This document shows positions 1 to 14,200 of a stretch of DNA of 64,000 nucleotides, piece by piece; within the stretch, counting starts at the first letter, position 1, and the number at the start of each line of letters is the position of its first letter. This stretch comes from Onchocerca volvulus (Eukaryota > Nematoda > Chromadorea > Rhabditida > Onchocercidae), in the NCBI GenBank assembly GCA_000499405.2, contig HG738138.1, positions 9,980,888 to 10,044,887 on the forward strand. The letters are read 5' to 3'. Under the pieces are notes generated by a model. The model saw nothing but the letters and a program-made list of their open reading frames with translations, was not told the DNA's origin and ran no database searches. The position numbers and the translations under genes are program-made.

Positions 1-965
1 AGCATTTCTTTTTCTCAGAACTTAAATTGATATTGTATAGAAAGGTTTTTAAAATTGAGGAAATTAAAATATTCTATATTTCATTTTAGTCCTAAACTTT
101 GTAAAGCTTTTTCTTTTTTGGAAGCTTAATCGATATTGTGGAAAACCTTTGCAAATTTTTTTTTCTTCGCAAATTATTGAAATTAGGAAAATTATAATCG
201 CGCAAGATAAACTATTGCAGCTTCTAGAGGATTATATATATAAAGTAAGCATATCTATATAAAATTGATAACCTATTCGAATACAAGGTTGTGTCAAAAT
301 TTGAAAACAATGGGTGAAAAACTTGCGAAGTTCCGTCCGCGCATTCTTACGATTCCAATGGATACGCATTTCAATTTAAGAGATTGCAATTCTCAATTCC
401 ATAGACGTTTGCATTCACGATCAACAAAGCTTAGGGTCAATCCTTATAATTGTGCGGTTTAGATTAATGGGTAAAATTTACGAAAAGAGGCAATTCAAAG
501 CACAATCTAACAATAGAAATCAGAGAGATGATCCTTAAATTGCTTGAACGAAACATTTGATTATACACTATTCTGACCTCGACATTTGTGCAACGCAACT
601 ACATTCCCCAAAAATCAAAAAATAAACGAATCACATTTCTCACAAAGCAAAAAACAAACGAAAAGCTTGAACTGTTGATCGTCTTATTTATCTAAAAACA
701 TTTGCCTATTCGAATGCAACGCGTATGAAAATTTCAAATCAATTGATGAATATTTAAAAACATGCGCGTATTTGACTGCAACTTTGTGTCAAAATTTCAA
801 AGCAATAGGCAACGATTTTCCAATATCTAAGATTTTGAATTAATATAGATAAAACGCGTGTTTGAGGAGTTTCGGAGGTTTAAGATTCTGACCAAATGAA
901 CATTGATGTTTTTATTTATATAGATTAGCTGGATCGGCCACCGCAGTGTGGCCGGGTTCAGCTAG
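1..965 (+). mobile_element. Helitron-like non-autonomous repeat, 3' end at 965
   Basis: The segment from about 195 to 965 is the reverse complement, with scattered differences, of 18507-19310. It ends in a GC-rich hairpin (stems GGCCAC and GTGGCC near 936-954) followed closely by CTAG at 962-965 and then a T. This is the arrangement known for Helitron 3' termini, which are a short hairpin, CTRR and insertion before T. No Rep/helicase frame is present, so it would be a non-autonomous copy. The left part leaves the window or diverges before about 195. The Helitron label is inference from the end structure; the repeat relationship to 18507 is seen directly. Confidence 0.5.
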
Positions 966-971
966 TTTATT
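966..971 (-). terminator. possible poly(A) signal for MIOS
   Basis: On the minus strand this reads AATAAA, about 200 nt past the MIOS stop codon. It directly abuts the CTAG end of the Helitron-like repeat. The hexamer is common in AT-rich DNA, so the assignment rests on position only. Confidence 0.3.
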
Positions 972-1173
972 TATAAACAAGAATAATAATTGGTTTACGC
1001 TTCCCCATAAGGATGCCATATCGAATAATTTCTCCTCCCTTTCCTTCTCAAACAAAACTAGTAATGGAACAAGAAAAAAAAGAAATGCCCTAAACAAAGG
1101 CAAAATTTTTGAACTCCTTCCCAAATTCACAAAGCAACATTTTCCTATGTTATGACAAATTTCGGTTCGGTGT

Positions 1174-4100
1174 TTAGCACGAATCCTCACAAAATAAACA
1201 AGGCTGTGGTGGTTCAACATTCAATCCGATAATATTGATGTCTTCCATTTGACAGTTACATAAACAACCATTTGCCGCACATTCCGCATGACCATTGAAC
1301 CAATGCCATAAATGTGCCATATGACCTCCGTGACGGCATTTCTAAACAAAAAACCAAACTAAACCTGTTCTATCGTTTTAAGTAATCCCAATTTCATATA
1401 TTTACTACCCTTTGAAATCTTTAAATCAGTAAAATAGATAAAAAGGAATTAACATAATAAGCAGTTTAAATATAATCAATATTTTAAAGACATCATTTAA
1501 AACCGTTTTAATGCTTAAATTCCCCAAACTTAAACATACATCACTTTTTTTTTTCGTTAACAAATTGCTGTTATCATTAAATTACTTATAGCACCCATTA
1601 ATGCACTAGATTTTCCTTCAAATCTTTAAATACTGAACAGCAATCATACAACATACGTTAGTTGCTTCCATTTAGCAGTAATTTAGAATGATTCATCTCG
1701 TTTTCAGCTGTATCATTGTATCATTGTCAGAGTAGGTCAAAACTTTCTGTACCAAGTAATATCAATTTTCAAAGTTTCGAAAAAAGAAAATAAGAGGCAC
1801 AGAATACCTGACACCAAGTGAACCAAGAAGATAATCGGCCAAGTTCGTGACATTCTGTTTGAACATACGAACCCATGTGCCTACGACACAGTATGCATTT
1901 CGGAAGTGGCTTCAAGCAATGGAGACATGCCATTTCTCTAGCTGGTATCGATGGAGCAGTAGATGACCTAGAAGTAATCTCTACCATTTCGTACTTTATA
2001 TTTATGAATTATCGGTTTTTCATACACTCAAAAGATTAAGAAGTGATAAGCTTCGCATACATCAGATAAATCTTCCGTCCGTGCAATTAGTTAAACTGAC
2101 TGCAAACATCCACCAGGAAGTGAACATACACGATAGAAAAATGTCAACCTGCAGTAAGTCTCGCAATTTATTGATAAAAAGCAAACTTATGCAAGTAAGA
2201 TCGATACATTTGTGAATAAAAATGAGAAAGACCAACGTTGTAGAGATGTTTGATCGGGTGGTAGGTATGAGCACCGCAGAAGGCACGGAAGTTAACGAGA
2301 TATCTGACTCATCCAATGTGATATTTTGAGGACAAAACTGACAACAAATTTCCGCCTGAAAACCAAATTGCAAGTAGACAAATCATATAATAAATACTTA
2401 AAAATATTTAAAAGAAGAAAAAAAACTCCAAGAAAACCTGCACAGTATTTCGATCCACTCTTGATTCCAGTAAAATAGCATTTCGTCTCCATCCAAGTAT
2501 ACAGTCAAGACGAGCTCTTTGCACCCACATACCCCATACGTTTAGCATATCCAAATAATCACAAACAATAGTAAAACTTCGTCTTATATGTTCATCTCTG
2601 GAAGCACCAATCTTCCATTAATTGATCGCAATAATAAAGACAAAGAAATATAGAGAACAGATACATCTAAATAATCTGATGAAATAAAACCGCTTTCACT
2701 GTATACTTTTACAAATTCAGCTTGGATAAAACAGCTGAAGGATATTTACAATTTAGTGCATGCTCCGCTATCCTCAATAGTTAGTAACTCGAAATCACTG
2801 CTAGCAATCTCTTCGGCAGAATAAGCTATAGGCCAGGATTGTTCTTTCACAAAGCAGCGTCCCACTACCAATAGGATTGTGGCTGTCTGTATGTCTCCGG
2901 TGTAATCCACATATCTAAAGATTAATAAAACATCTTTAACACTATTTTCAGATCTTATGCACAAAAAAATACTCATTTCTGACCAAAAAGCATTAGCTGT
3001 TTTCCTCCAAGTAAATATGATAATGACACTCACTGAGACAACAAATCATGAGTAGCCTTTTCATAGGAAATACCAGTAATGAGCAAACCGAAAAGTGTTC
3101 GGTATAAACAAGCATCCGTAAATAACTCCTTCACTGACTTCATAAAATATTGATCGCTAAAGTGAATAGCAGCGAAAGCAATTCTGTCCTCTAATGGAAT
3201 GTCCTGAAATCTGGTTCCTTACATATCCATTTTTTAAGACAGCAACAACTTATCACCTCAAGTCTTTTCGACATGTCCTATGGATTAATTCATAACATAA
3301 CAAAATAAATAACATACGTGCTGATGGACAATACAATGAAGATCGGAAAAATTATCACAGCGCCCATCCAGAAATGTTATGATCATATTGAAGTACGGGT
3401 CCCTGACAATGCTTCTGAGTTTTTTGGAAACTGATTTCCTAAAATTAATTTTAGAGTAGTGGCATAAACGAATCCAAAGCAAACCTGATCAATTACATTC
3501 AAAAGATAACCATTGTTCTGGTAATCCTCGATAATGTTGCAAAGCTTCTTGAAAAGCTTCCATTTCCGGCAGACCTTCATCATTTGACTCTCTGGCTTTC
3601 TCCAACATTGAATTCAGAGTCTAGAAAAAAATGAGAGATGGGAAAAAAATTGCATCACACATTATTGTAATATATTTTTATTGTAACATATTTTTCTAAC
3701 ATTGGTTCCAAGTCAGCTCACTTTTTTCATCCTGACTGAATTAGCTGTAACTAGTGCTGCAGCTACTGCTCGACTCTGCTTTCTCCTAAACAACATAAAC
3801 AAATAATGAGACTTGAAAAGCACCAAATTTATGTCTATCAAATTTCATATCCAAGTAACAAACAATACGTGCTTAGCAAATGAATAAATTCCAATCACTT
3901 ATAATTTGTTGTCTCAGCGAGTGTCATTATCAAGACCGTGTTCATCTTATTGCTTTTATTTTTTTCAAATAAAAGCTGTACAGTGACCATAACAGGAATC
4001 TGTGATAATGAATGAAGTTAGCAAGTAATCCACCTTTTTGTAACGTTTTCGTCAATGAAGGCATCGAGCTGTACAGTATCTCCAAGAGCAGGCCAACCAC

Positions 4101-7100
4101 ATATCCGAAGCACTCGATTTCGTTCTTTCCCACTGTACAACTGTAGTATCAGCAATAATGATATTTACATTTATCAAGGGAGCGAATCTTTATTGCCCTT
4201 TTTTATATGGGAGCGAAGCTTTATTGCTCTTTCTCCTTAGTTTGTACAATGTAAACTAGAGATTTCAAATAACTAGAATAAAAAGATACTTAAGGAACGC
4301 AAAAGCATGAGAAGACAGTTCCAAATGAACCTCATAATTTCTGATTTATTTCTCAAAGATCTAGATATATGGTACGGCTAGTTTGTTTTTGACCGGTTGC
4401 TTAACTTATATCAAAATGAAAATTCCTCATTATTTTCATTATCCAAATTTTGTCTTCGTCGAAATAAATACCCCAAAAGAAATTTCATTTATAAAGTATC
4501 TGTACTTGTAATTTTCTTCAAAACTTGAAATCTAATTTTTATTATTAAACTAGAAAATCTAACCCAACTATATCACAATAAAGAAATGGAAGAACGGAAG
4601 AAAGAAAAGAGAGCCACAATAAAATTACAAACAATTCGAGACAGGATGAGAACTCACTCTGATGCGCCCGAGAAATGGATCAAAAACAAATATTCGTTCA
4701 GTAGTAAGTTCATCTTTATCCGAATTTAAACTGTGTTGCATTATATCCATAACACCCGGGAACCTGCAAGTTCAAAAATAATAAGAAGGACAAGAATTTT
4801 TAAAGCGTCATAAACGCAAAGCTTACAATGTCCCATAGATACATGGTTTCCAGTCCACAATACTAATCATATGGTGTATCCATTCCCACAGCCATTTCAC
4901 TTCAGATGTTGAATACGGACAACAATCGATGATCTCTTTACAAGATCGTATATATGCTGAAATTGATTTTTTATTATTAGTTGGATTTATCAGTCATTTG
5001 AAATAACTTACATTGTTCTGGGATTTATACTGTAACGCAAAAAGTGAAGTTAAGCTTCGTTTTCTAGATTACCTTCCAAATTAGAGCTTGGAGGAGAGCC
5101 AAAATTTTTGGCGGCACGGCTCTTCATCACAAATGATATATCTACTGATTCACCAGCCACAACTGGATCTGCACTTCGCACATAAAGCTGATTACCAGAT
5201 GCGTGAGCAAAAAAGCCCTGCGATGAATAGTCACCCGTCACAAATTTATTAACCTATAAAAAAATAAAGGGCAAATGTTTTCATAGACGAATAAAGCATA
5301 ACAAATGCTATTATTTCAACAAATATGTTCGTAATGAATAACGAACCGTAGCAAGCCTAACTTCAAAGGCACCACGTCCTCCATCCGGTGCCACTACCAA
5401 CAATCGATCACGATTCTCAGGATGCCAGCTAAATCCAGAAACCCTTGAAATACCAAAAAACTGAAAAGGAAGCTTAAATTCACTACAAGGAAAGATTTCA
5501 ACGAAAAAAGCAACTATCATCAAAATCGCTCATATTTCAAGTATGATGATCTTACGTTTTTAATATACGTAATAAAAATAACAAAAGCAAAAAATTTATC
5601 ATTAACGTACCTTATAATTGAGTTCTAAATAAGGATGTGGTAATTTGGTGGAGCCAATGTCCTCCGAATATCGAGTGCCACGAGATCCACCCTGCACCAA
5701 ATCAATTGTATCCGACATTGGAAACTAAACATATCTTTACTCACGGCAGCAACATGTTTTTCCAAGCACAAATCATCATTTATTACTTTTGTCCAAAATA
5801 ACTTACAATGACAAATAACATTAATGCATGAGAATAATAACCAGAACATACGTTTGGCATTTCTGTTATGCAGTGTTCTTCTAGAATACTTTCACATGGT
5901 GATATAAGTTCTGTAACAACTCTAGAATTACGGCGAAAGCACGATAAGCAAGTTGGAGAATGAGGATTCCATAATATTTTCACTGCACCTGCGTCATTCT
6001 TCTTCTAAAACATTTTAAGTATTTGCTCATTAATCGAATTTTTGCATTTTGCAGGCCAGAATATCACTTTCTACTTCATTATTAGATCTAATCTGAAATT
6101 CCTTTCATAATTGCAGAAACAATAGTTCATTATCATATTGTTACAATGATAAAAAAATTGATATTGAGAAAAATAGCATGGTTTATTAAATTTTTTAAAA
6201 TGGTAGCAATAACTTACAAAATAGGAGAGTTGTATCATATATAAAGGAGATTTTAAACGTCTTCGATCGTATATATAGGCAAAATCGTCGATGATGCAAG
6301 CAATGCAAAAATGTACATCACCAGCACTTATGCTTCGCACCTGATTTGAAACGGGCACGGAGCAAACTGGCCGCGTACCTTCTCGTATATCGAAAAATTT
6401 TATTGAGCGTGAACATCCCAAACACAGTATACTCGGATCACTCCTATATTTCGATAAAATGTAGACATTTTCTTGAATTAGTAAAATCAGAGTAATTATT
6501 AAAAAAGAAAAACATGTGCAACGTGAACGATTTCTTATTTTGGAGAAGCTTGAATAAAAATAATAATAATAATTATTATTATTATATTTATTATTTATTT
6601 ACTTAACGTTTTGGACGACCGAGTTATCTCAAAAGAAATAGCATTATTACTTACCTGAGCCAAGTAAAATCCATTACACGTTCATTGCAGTTAACACAAA
6701 AAACATGTAGTTTTGGACTGCTGATATCGTATACGCAGACAGTATAGTCTTGAGAACGTCCACTGAAGAAAGACAACCTTGGGAAAATCAAAAGTTATCT
6801 TTTTTCGTCAACGATCACAAAAAAAAAAAAATACATACAAAAAATTTACCCTTCGAAACATGCAGCCAAGTAAGTTTCTGTTATAGAACTGAAATTTAAG
6901 GAAGTAACTGGTTTTGGTACATCACACACCAATTCCACAATATCGTTCAGATTCCTGAAATGATCCAATTTATGCATGAAATTAAAAAAATAATGGATGT
7001 TGGAAGAAAACGCTGATTAAACAAGTTTAATGATCGTCTCATGACGAAAAATTGTCAATGAATAATAATCCAAAAAAAAAAGCTTACCTAATATCTGGTT

Positions 7101-8079
7101 CAGCAGCTACCTTAGTTATTACCACTTTACCATTCGCATAGCCCAATGCTAAAGCCTCATCAGACAAAGGGCTTAGGTCGAAACATTGCAAATGTTCCTG
7201 AAATATCCTCAATTAAGCTCTATTTCGTATATAACCTCTTCGTTCTTAGCTAACGAATTAATTTAAAATCATTAAAGATAGCTGGGCCTGCATGTCATCT
7301 CCCACTGTTTATATTGTTGAAGATTGCTTTCGGCTCCATCCACTCTATGTTCAAGTTGATGGTTAAACATTATCATGCTTACAAAAAATTTTGAAACCAC
7401 CCTCCATAAATGTCATCATCCTTCTAGTGATGCCAACCATATGGTTACATTCCAATTTTGGACCATCGTCCAATTTAGAGCCATAACATCACTTTTACAG
7501 TGCATTGATTCAGAGTAAATTTCCGGCAATTATTTAGAAGCCACTTTTTAAAATCTCCCCTGTGCATATGCCTCACACAAAAAGTAAAATGCAGCACTAA
7601 ACCATCCCGACTACAGTTTATACGATCTTGTTTGAATTTATCACCTATCACTCTCCAAAAGACCATCCCTTACAACAAACCGCTGTGAAATTAAACAGAA
7701 AACATTACCAGTTCACTGGTTTGGTTGAATGGCAAACAGTGAAGCAACTTCGGTCGAACTTCATCAACATCTTCATAAAATGCCATCTGTTCTGCAGAAA
7801 GAGCAACAAACTGTCGCTGACGACTGTTGAGCCAGCGAATATCGCGGAACATCGTTCCTTAAAGCAGAATCATGCAATGAATTAAAGATATTTTAACACA
7901 TCCTACAATTTCACAGCTATCACTCACCATATTTTTTTTTGAAATCCCTCCAATTAATGATAAATACAAACTTGACACTACAGTATAATGTTTAAAAATG
8001 CAATTAAATAAAAAGTACTGTAGTAGCACAAAACTTTCAACTCACCTTGTTTCAGCATCTTTTTTGAATCATTCTTCAT
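1174..8079 (-). CDS. MIOS: MIOS homologue, WD40 and zinc-finger subunit of GATOR2
   Basis: MIOS is a core subunit of GATOR2, which relieves GATOR1 inhibition of TORC1 when amino acids are available and acts at the lysosome. First exons, with compatible phases: 8079-8046, 7857-7709, 7197-7088, 6954-6850, 6762-6655 and 6443-6218. They encode the N-terminal WD40 propeller (for example LGYANGKVVITK and IKFFDIREGTRP). Exons from about 6000 to 5050 finish the propeller. Exons from about 4970 to 2000 give the alpha-solenoid, including YVDYTGDIQTA near 2900, which matches the family. The last exons carry the zinc-binding module: LKPLPKCILC and SSWFTWC near 1850-1920, then CRHGGH, WFNGHAEC and CLCNC near 1240-1345. 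The stop is TAA at 1174-1176. The start was chosen because exon 1 joins exon 2 in frame; exon 2 also has an in-frame ATG. Boundaries in the middle of the gene are approximate. It appears intact. Confidence 0.9.
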
Positions 8080-8997
8080 TGTTCTTTTGGATTTTTTGTC
8101 CGAATCTCCTATAGTGCGGAAAATGAATCAATAGTTCTTTCCATCGCTAATCTACAATATAAAAATTTAAGCAACAATTCATTTTATGGCAATACTATTA
8201 TGCAAATGAAATCTGTTCTCCATGAGACACTTATGAAAGATTAAATGGAGCAGCAATCATACATTAGATTAGAAAGAAGTCCATCAATACTACTGAAAGT
8301 AATATGCGGAACAGATGGATAGAGACGATGAGAACTGGAGCTAAATAGTTCGGGAGAGACAGATCTGATATAAACAAAAACTTTTTTCTTTTTTTTCTTT
8401 AAGCCCAGTTCTACACAATGGAAAACTCACATGTAGGACTTTGGAATCCCAGATGCTCGAGATGATCATTCTCACTTCAGAATCATAATGGGCATTGAGG
8501 ACACGACTTTTATAATTTTCGTTTCAAATTTTATTCTAGTGCAGGAGAGACATTACTAATCGAGCGCTATAGCGAATGCTCGCAACTTGTTTCATTCAAT
8601 AAGGGGATACTGAAAAACATACCTTTATTCACTCATAAAACTCTTCGTAAAATTCTTCAAATTCTTCGTTCACTACTGTTTCCTCTCGAACTGCATTAAT
8701 TAAATTTTGCAGAACCCATCATATATTGCTTGTGCATTGCAAACTTACTGATCAGCTAACAGCTTACCAGGTAAATTATCGCACAAGAAAGGTTAGAATG
8801 AAAAGTTCCATCAGATAACCTAATCATTGAAACATTTGATTGCTGTGTACATGAACTATATATATATTCATCACATCTGATTTTCTATTACAAAAGCCTG
8901 ACACATGCATCAATACTATCGATTCCAATCCATGTATATGGGGATATATCTTTCCTAAATATTAGATAATTTTTCGAATCAATTAATCATTCGCAGT
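8080..8997. other. gap between MIOS and the next minus-strand gene model
   Basis: This stretch separates the MIOS start from the stop of the hypothetical gene upstream on the same strand. It holds a possible spliced 62-nt minus-strand terminal exon at 8629-8690, listed separately, and otherwise AT-rich sequence in which I see no gene. Confidence 0.5.
8629..8690 (-). CDS. possible acidic terminal exon, unassigned
   Basis: On the minus strand an acceptor-like AATTAATGCAG is followed by a frame rich in Glu and Phe/Tyr (NEEFEEFYEEFYE) and a TGA at 8629-8631. An AATAAA overlaps the stop codon. It would need a donor of phase 1 upstream. It could be an alternative last exon of the 8998-16869 model or chance. 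I do not recognise the sequence. Confidence 0.2.
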
Positions 8998-11266
8998 TCA
9001 ATCAATATGATGTTCTTCCTGTGAATCTGGTTCAAACTCATTACTTCCCGGCCAAATAAGGGAACGTGGAAGAATCTTGCATATCCAGCCTTGCTTCACT
9101 CTGCTCCACCTCAAATAACACATACATCATTTTCTTACTATTACAACACGAATTTTAGCAATGCGACAGGTTGCTGCACAGGACCACCCACGATGTTGGT
9201 GGATAACGTACCGCCGCACCGCCCGTTCACTAAATCTAGTGCTACCACTCCGTCCATCACCGGAATTCAAAATTCGGGTAGTTAGCAGGTTTCGGGTAAC
9301 TTGGCTGTTTAGTGTAGGCCTTGTTGTCATCATTAATAACTTAACGATTAACTAGACAAACATTCAACTAAACAACTCCTCCTCTCCTGCCTCCATTCGT
9401 CGCTCTTCCTATCTCAGTTATTGGGACTCTTACAGTCACGTGGATCGGGTTTCTAACCAGTTTAACTTGTTTGACGTGGGACGAATATGTTCTGGTTGCT
9501 AAAAATTTTGCACATTATGACTGCGTCAGAATCTCCGCTTTCCAAGATTCTTTTGGCGATTTTCTTTAATAACAGTTTAAGAAACAAAGTTGAGTTGTAC
9601 CACAACGCAGGTCCGCACTTTGTTAAACTGAATGGAGTGATTCCTTCACTATTCCGTCATCTGAGACTAAAGATCTGCTGCAACTCTATATACAGTAATA
9701 TCTCAATCAGATCACCGAAATTCAAAATTGGGGTAGGTTTTGGGTAGCTTGAGTATACCTAAGCTACCCAAAACTATTAACTACACAAATTGGAATGCTA
9801 TGGAAGTAACCTTTTGCGACATGATTGGATAACATCAGCCCTTAATAGATGTTTCATTATTTGTGTAACTCGAGTTAATATGCATTATTGTTTTTTAATT
9901 CCGGAATTCCATATCGAATTTTTGAATCTTTACATTTTGATATACTACATCAGAGATAAGCTATATGCAGTGTATTAAAAAGTGGAGCAGAGTGATTGAG
10001 ATATGTTGCACCTAGATTCTTTCACAGAAGCATTTATGTTGATCCGACCCAAGATCATCAAAGCCTAGATTGGCTGCTATCAACTTAGCTCGTCGATTTA
10101 TTCACGCATCATTATCGTTAGCAGCTAAATATATATGAATTTATGATTGTTGCATACATTTCTCTTCACACTTTTGTTTCTCATCCATCAAAACCTGATC
10201 CGGTTGCCACGAATTGGAAACTGCTGAATGGAATAGGAATACAACAAAGCAATATAAAGCAAACTGGATTATTACTAGGTTTTGTCGGCAAAAATCAGGC
10301 AGTCCTCAAAAGCAACCATTTAATAAGTGTAAACAGGTAAATCGACAGTACACACACTTTTTTTTTTTTTGAAATTGGCTTACATTCAGAAATATGCATT
10401 ATTTGTTCGGTGAACAGTTACATGGCTACGAAATCCATTGTACTGAACAGTTGCAATAATATATTTTCATTACAAAAAGTAATGAGTCAAGACATTCTCA
10501 AAGTGAAAGTTTCAATGAGTTGTTTGTTACCTCAGGAGACTTCATATTACACTTTACAACAATTACGACAACATTCCTGCACAATCAATTCTTTCATGCA
10601 GCACTTTGCTTTTGAGAGCTCAGTTTAAAACGCACTTTTTCCTGTTTCACTAAGAATCAAAATGACGAATTTTTGACCGGACTTTTACTGTTACAACAGA
10701 CTTTTCATTGTCACAATTTGGCTCTTCATAAAGTTATTTCATTATCTTGGAGTATTACGCTTAACAAATCTTACTAATAATGAATTATGATACATCTTTA
10801 GATTGTGATAGGTCATCTTCAATTAATGCAGTGGCTATTCGTGTTATTTTATATGAAATAACATTTACTTTGATACTTGTATAATGACCCATATTAATAT
10901 TTTCATTGTTAAGAACTAACCAATAATTTCATCCTTAGGAAATGAAAATACTGATAGTCATTAAATTTTTACCGCCAAGTAAGTAAGTGTTATGCTTAAG
11001 TTATGACTCCTGGGGATATTCTTATGTTACATAACGACTCAGTACTGCGTGCCCATTAAGCACTTACTGAGCCTGTGGACAAATATTATTGCAATGATTA
11101 TGTGATAAGAAATATAGGGATATATAAATCCGTATATTATATATATATGATACCGTAGAGTTGGAACACTGGTGAGGTTCAATACCTCAAACCCCATTAG
11201 TTTATGAACCGACCGGGATACTTCAATGAGCTGTAGAAATTTGACTGTGGAAGAATAATCGATTGG

Positions 11267-11298
<32 letters not shown>

Positions 11299-14200
11299 AC
11301 ATATTTCGATATATGTAATTATCGAAAGTGAAGACTGAAATCGAAAGACATCGATTTCCGAACGACGAGTTTAATCTCGAGAGTGTTTCTCCTCCAGCCG
11401 ACTATTCTTCCACAATCAAATTTCTACAGCTCATTGAAGTATCCCAGTCGATTCATAAACTAATGGGGTTTGAGGTGCTGAACCTCACCAGTGTTCCAGC
11501 TCTACTATATCATCAGCATACTAGCTCACAACAACGATCATTCTTGTTCTCAAATTTGTTGAAATAAATTCAGCATTTACACAAACATAACTTAACCAAT
11601 CCCATAAGGCCATTTATGAGAAATAAGGCAATGAAATCACGCATAAGTATCAATGACACAAGTGGACAATGGGACAATAAAGTGAACAAGCTGATCCATC
11701 AATGGATGACCTGAATGCTGCTCACATCCTTCTGAATCTTTCGATGATTTTTGCATACAGCCGCTCCTTGTATCAAGACAGTGATATCGATAGCAGAAAA
11801 ATGTACGATCTTTCGTAACAGTTTAGGATGCACCCCATATACCACCAGAGAATCCGGCACCCCACAGCCTTCGTTTTCCTGCTGTCTTTGGTTTTCCATT
11901 ACTGAATGGCCTGCAATAGAATCTATCATTTTTGAAATACCAGAACTTCAGGATGTGCACTTCTAAAAAATTCATTTCACCGTTTATTCCATTTGATTTC
12001 ATTATCAGATAAAAAATTGGAGAAAAAAATGAATAATTTCATAATCAGTAGATGATATTAAAATAGGCTGGAGTGTTTTTTTGCAGTAATCATTTTCATT
12101 ATTAGAAGATCATATATCACTACTATTTCTTTCAACCATATTAGCAATTGCGGCAATTTTTCATTAACATTGTACAATCAACCCCTATCATTTGACCCAT
12201 CTCCAATAGATTAACCCCTTATCACCAAGAGATGCAGCTAGAACAGTACTATGGTGCTTTTTTTGTAATAAACGGAAGACTTTACCATCTGTATCATTCG
12301 ATATGAATCCGTTTAACTTTAGTTACGTACAAAATGGGTAAATGAAATGCCTTGCAGGAGGCCAAAAGATTTCGCAGTAAAATGTCTCAATTACTGGTGA
12401 GGATATGAAAATATCCCTAAAGCAAATGACTCATATAGTGTGTGCATGAAATAGCGAAGATTAGCTACGGTAAAAATAAATGTAATGATAGTTATGGCGA
12501 AGAGAAAATTGGCCTAACAGCAAATAAATGGTTGATAGTGAGAATGCTAATGATAAGGAAGTTTTTTTTTAAATAATTAAAAAGTGATAGTTATGAAAAT
12601 TATGAAGCAATTATCGAGTGATGGAACGACTTTATTCCCGATTTAATACTGAAAAGCATTTAGGATGAATGAAGGAAATAAAATGGATAAACTCTACCTC
12701 CAAGATGTCTTTTTGTTGATGCAAGTGCCAATATAGAATGCAACAGCAGAGAGCAAGATGGATACGATAATGACAATAAAGGCCCAGTTAGGCACATGTT
12801 CACGAGCTTTCGATCCTTCTCCCATCGTAGAAACTGTTGGTTGTCTTGTCTTCACATCCATTATACTTAATAATTCATTCACCAGCTGTTCAGCTTCCTC
12901 ACTTTCGTACTTTCCTGTTAGCTGAAATAAATCCTTCTATTTCTCAAACTGCCATATTTTGCGATCCAGCATCGAAACCATGCAATTATCATTTCTGTTT
13001 CTCTGCGAACTATACTTCCATATCGCTAAGCTTCAATGAATAACGAACTGTTGACAAGTTTCAATTAAAACCGGTAACAGTTTATTTATGCTAATTGACG
13101 TCATACTTAGTTGGCAAGTTGATTATATCTTCCATGAACTGCTCATGAAAAAGTTCTTTTCGTAGGAGCAGAAAAAGAGCAGTGAAAACCATAAACTATT
13201 TAGTCCTGAAATCACTTCTTTTAGTTACTACTGTCCAAACTATCTATTGCCCGAATTTAGTTTACAATTGATGATGCAAGCAGAAATACTCTTTCACATT
13301 CATTATCGAACAGAAGTATAATAGTTCCTTTATTTCGTCCAGTACTTCTTATTCTATTATTATTCTCAATAGGCTATTCAACGCACTCTTAAAGGAGCTA
13401 TTTAAATTAAGTAAATAAATCCAAAGACTTCAATAATGGAAACTTCAAAAATAGAAAAATATTAGAGAGAAAATAAAAATCCACTTTTCATTTACGTCAC
13501 TGTCTTGTTCATTGCATTTTTCTCAAACTTCTATTTAATCCGCCAATAATTATTGTTCCTTTCATCATTCAAGTTAATATTATGGAGGAAAAATGAGAAA
13601 CTGTTAGCTTGATACATGAAAGAAATACGCATTATGCATCAGAGTTTACAATCCTATTTTAAATTCTAACGCTGGCTGACGTAAACTATCTCATCGCAAC
13701 ACTTAAAATTAACGTGACAACTGATCTGCGATCAAAATGTTAATAGTGACGCGCGTCATTGAATGATTTCCAAACCCTAAAGAAGTTTATTGAAAAAGCA
13801 CTAAGAGAAGAGACAACTCAGGCCCCATTTATTTTCACTCTTCCCTGCTAGGCCCTTATAGGCATGCCTTTTCAATCTTCCTCATTGATTCTGCAATTCC
13901 CCTGTTTGCCTATCATACTTCTGCCGGTGTATTGACAATCCCATAAGCAATTCACTCTTCTTCTTTTTTCAAATTATCACTAAGAAGTAATTGGTAGATC
14001 ACTAATCTCTAACAAATGCATAAATTTTCAATAAATTTGCTCCATGCATGGAGTATAACATTTCGCATGTGCATGCAGTTTCGCGGGAAATGAAACGCAT
14101 TTGTTTCGCAATGCATCTTCATCCACATGCTAATAGTTGCAGCAAGCTACATGGGTACAGATGTCAGCAGTCATTTTAGACATCGTGAAGGTAGTTTACT

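Larger units (their letters stand above)
9110..12697. other. long intron or intergenic stretch
   Basis: In the model above this is the last intron. It contains the inverted repeat at 11155-11505, an (AT)n tract near 11266-11293, and two related short segments near 9262-9303 and 9717-9753 (both contain AATTCAAAATT followed by GGGTAG or GGGTAA). A weak plus-strand two-exon candidate lies at 10143-10468. Confidence 0.4.
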
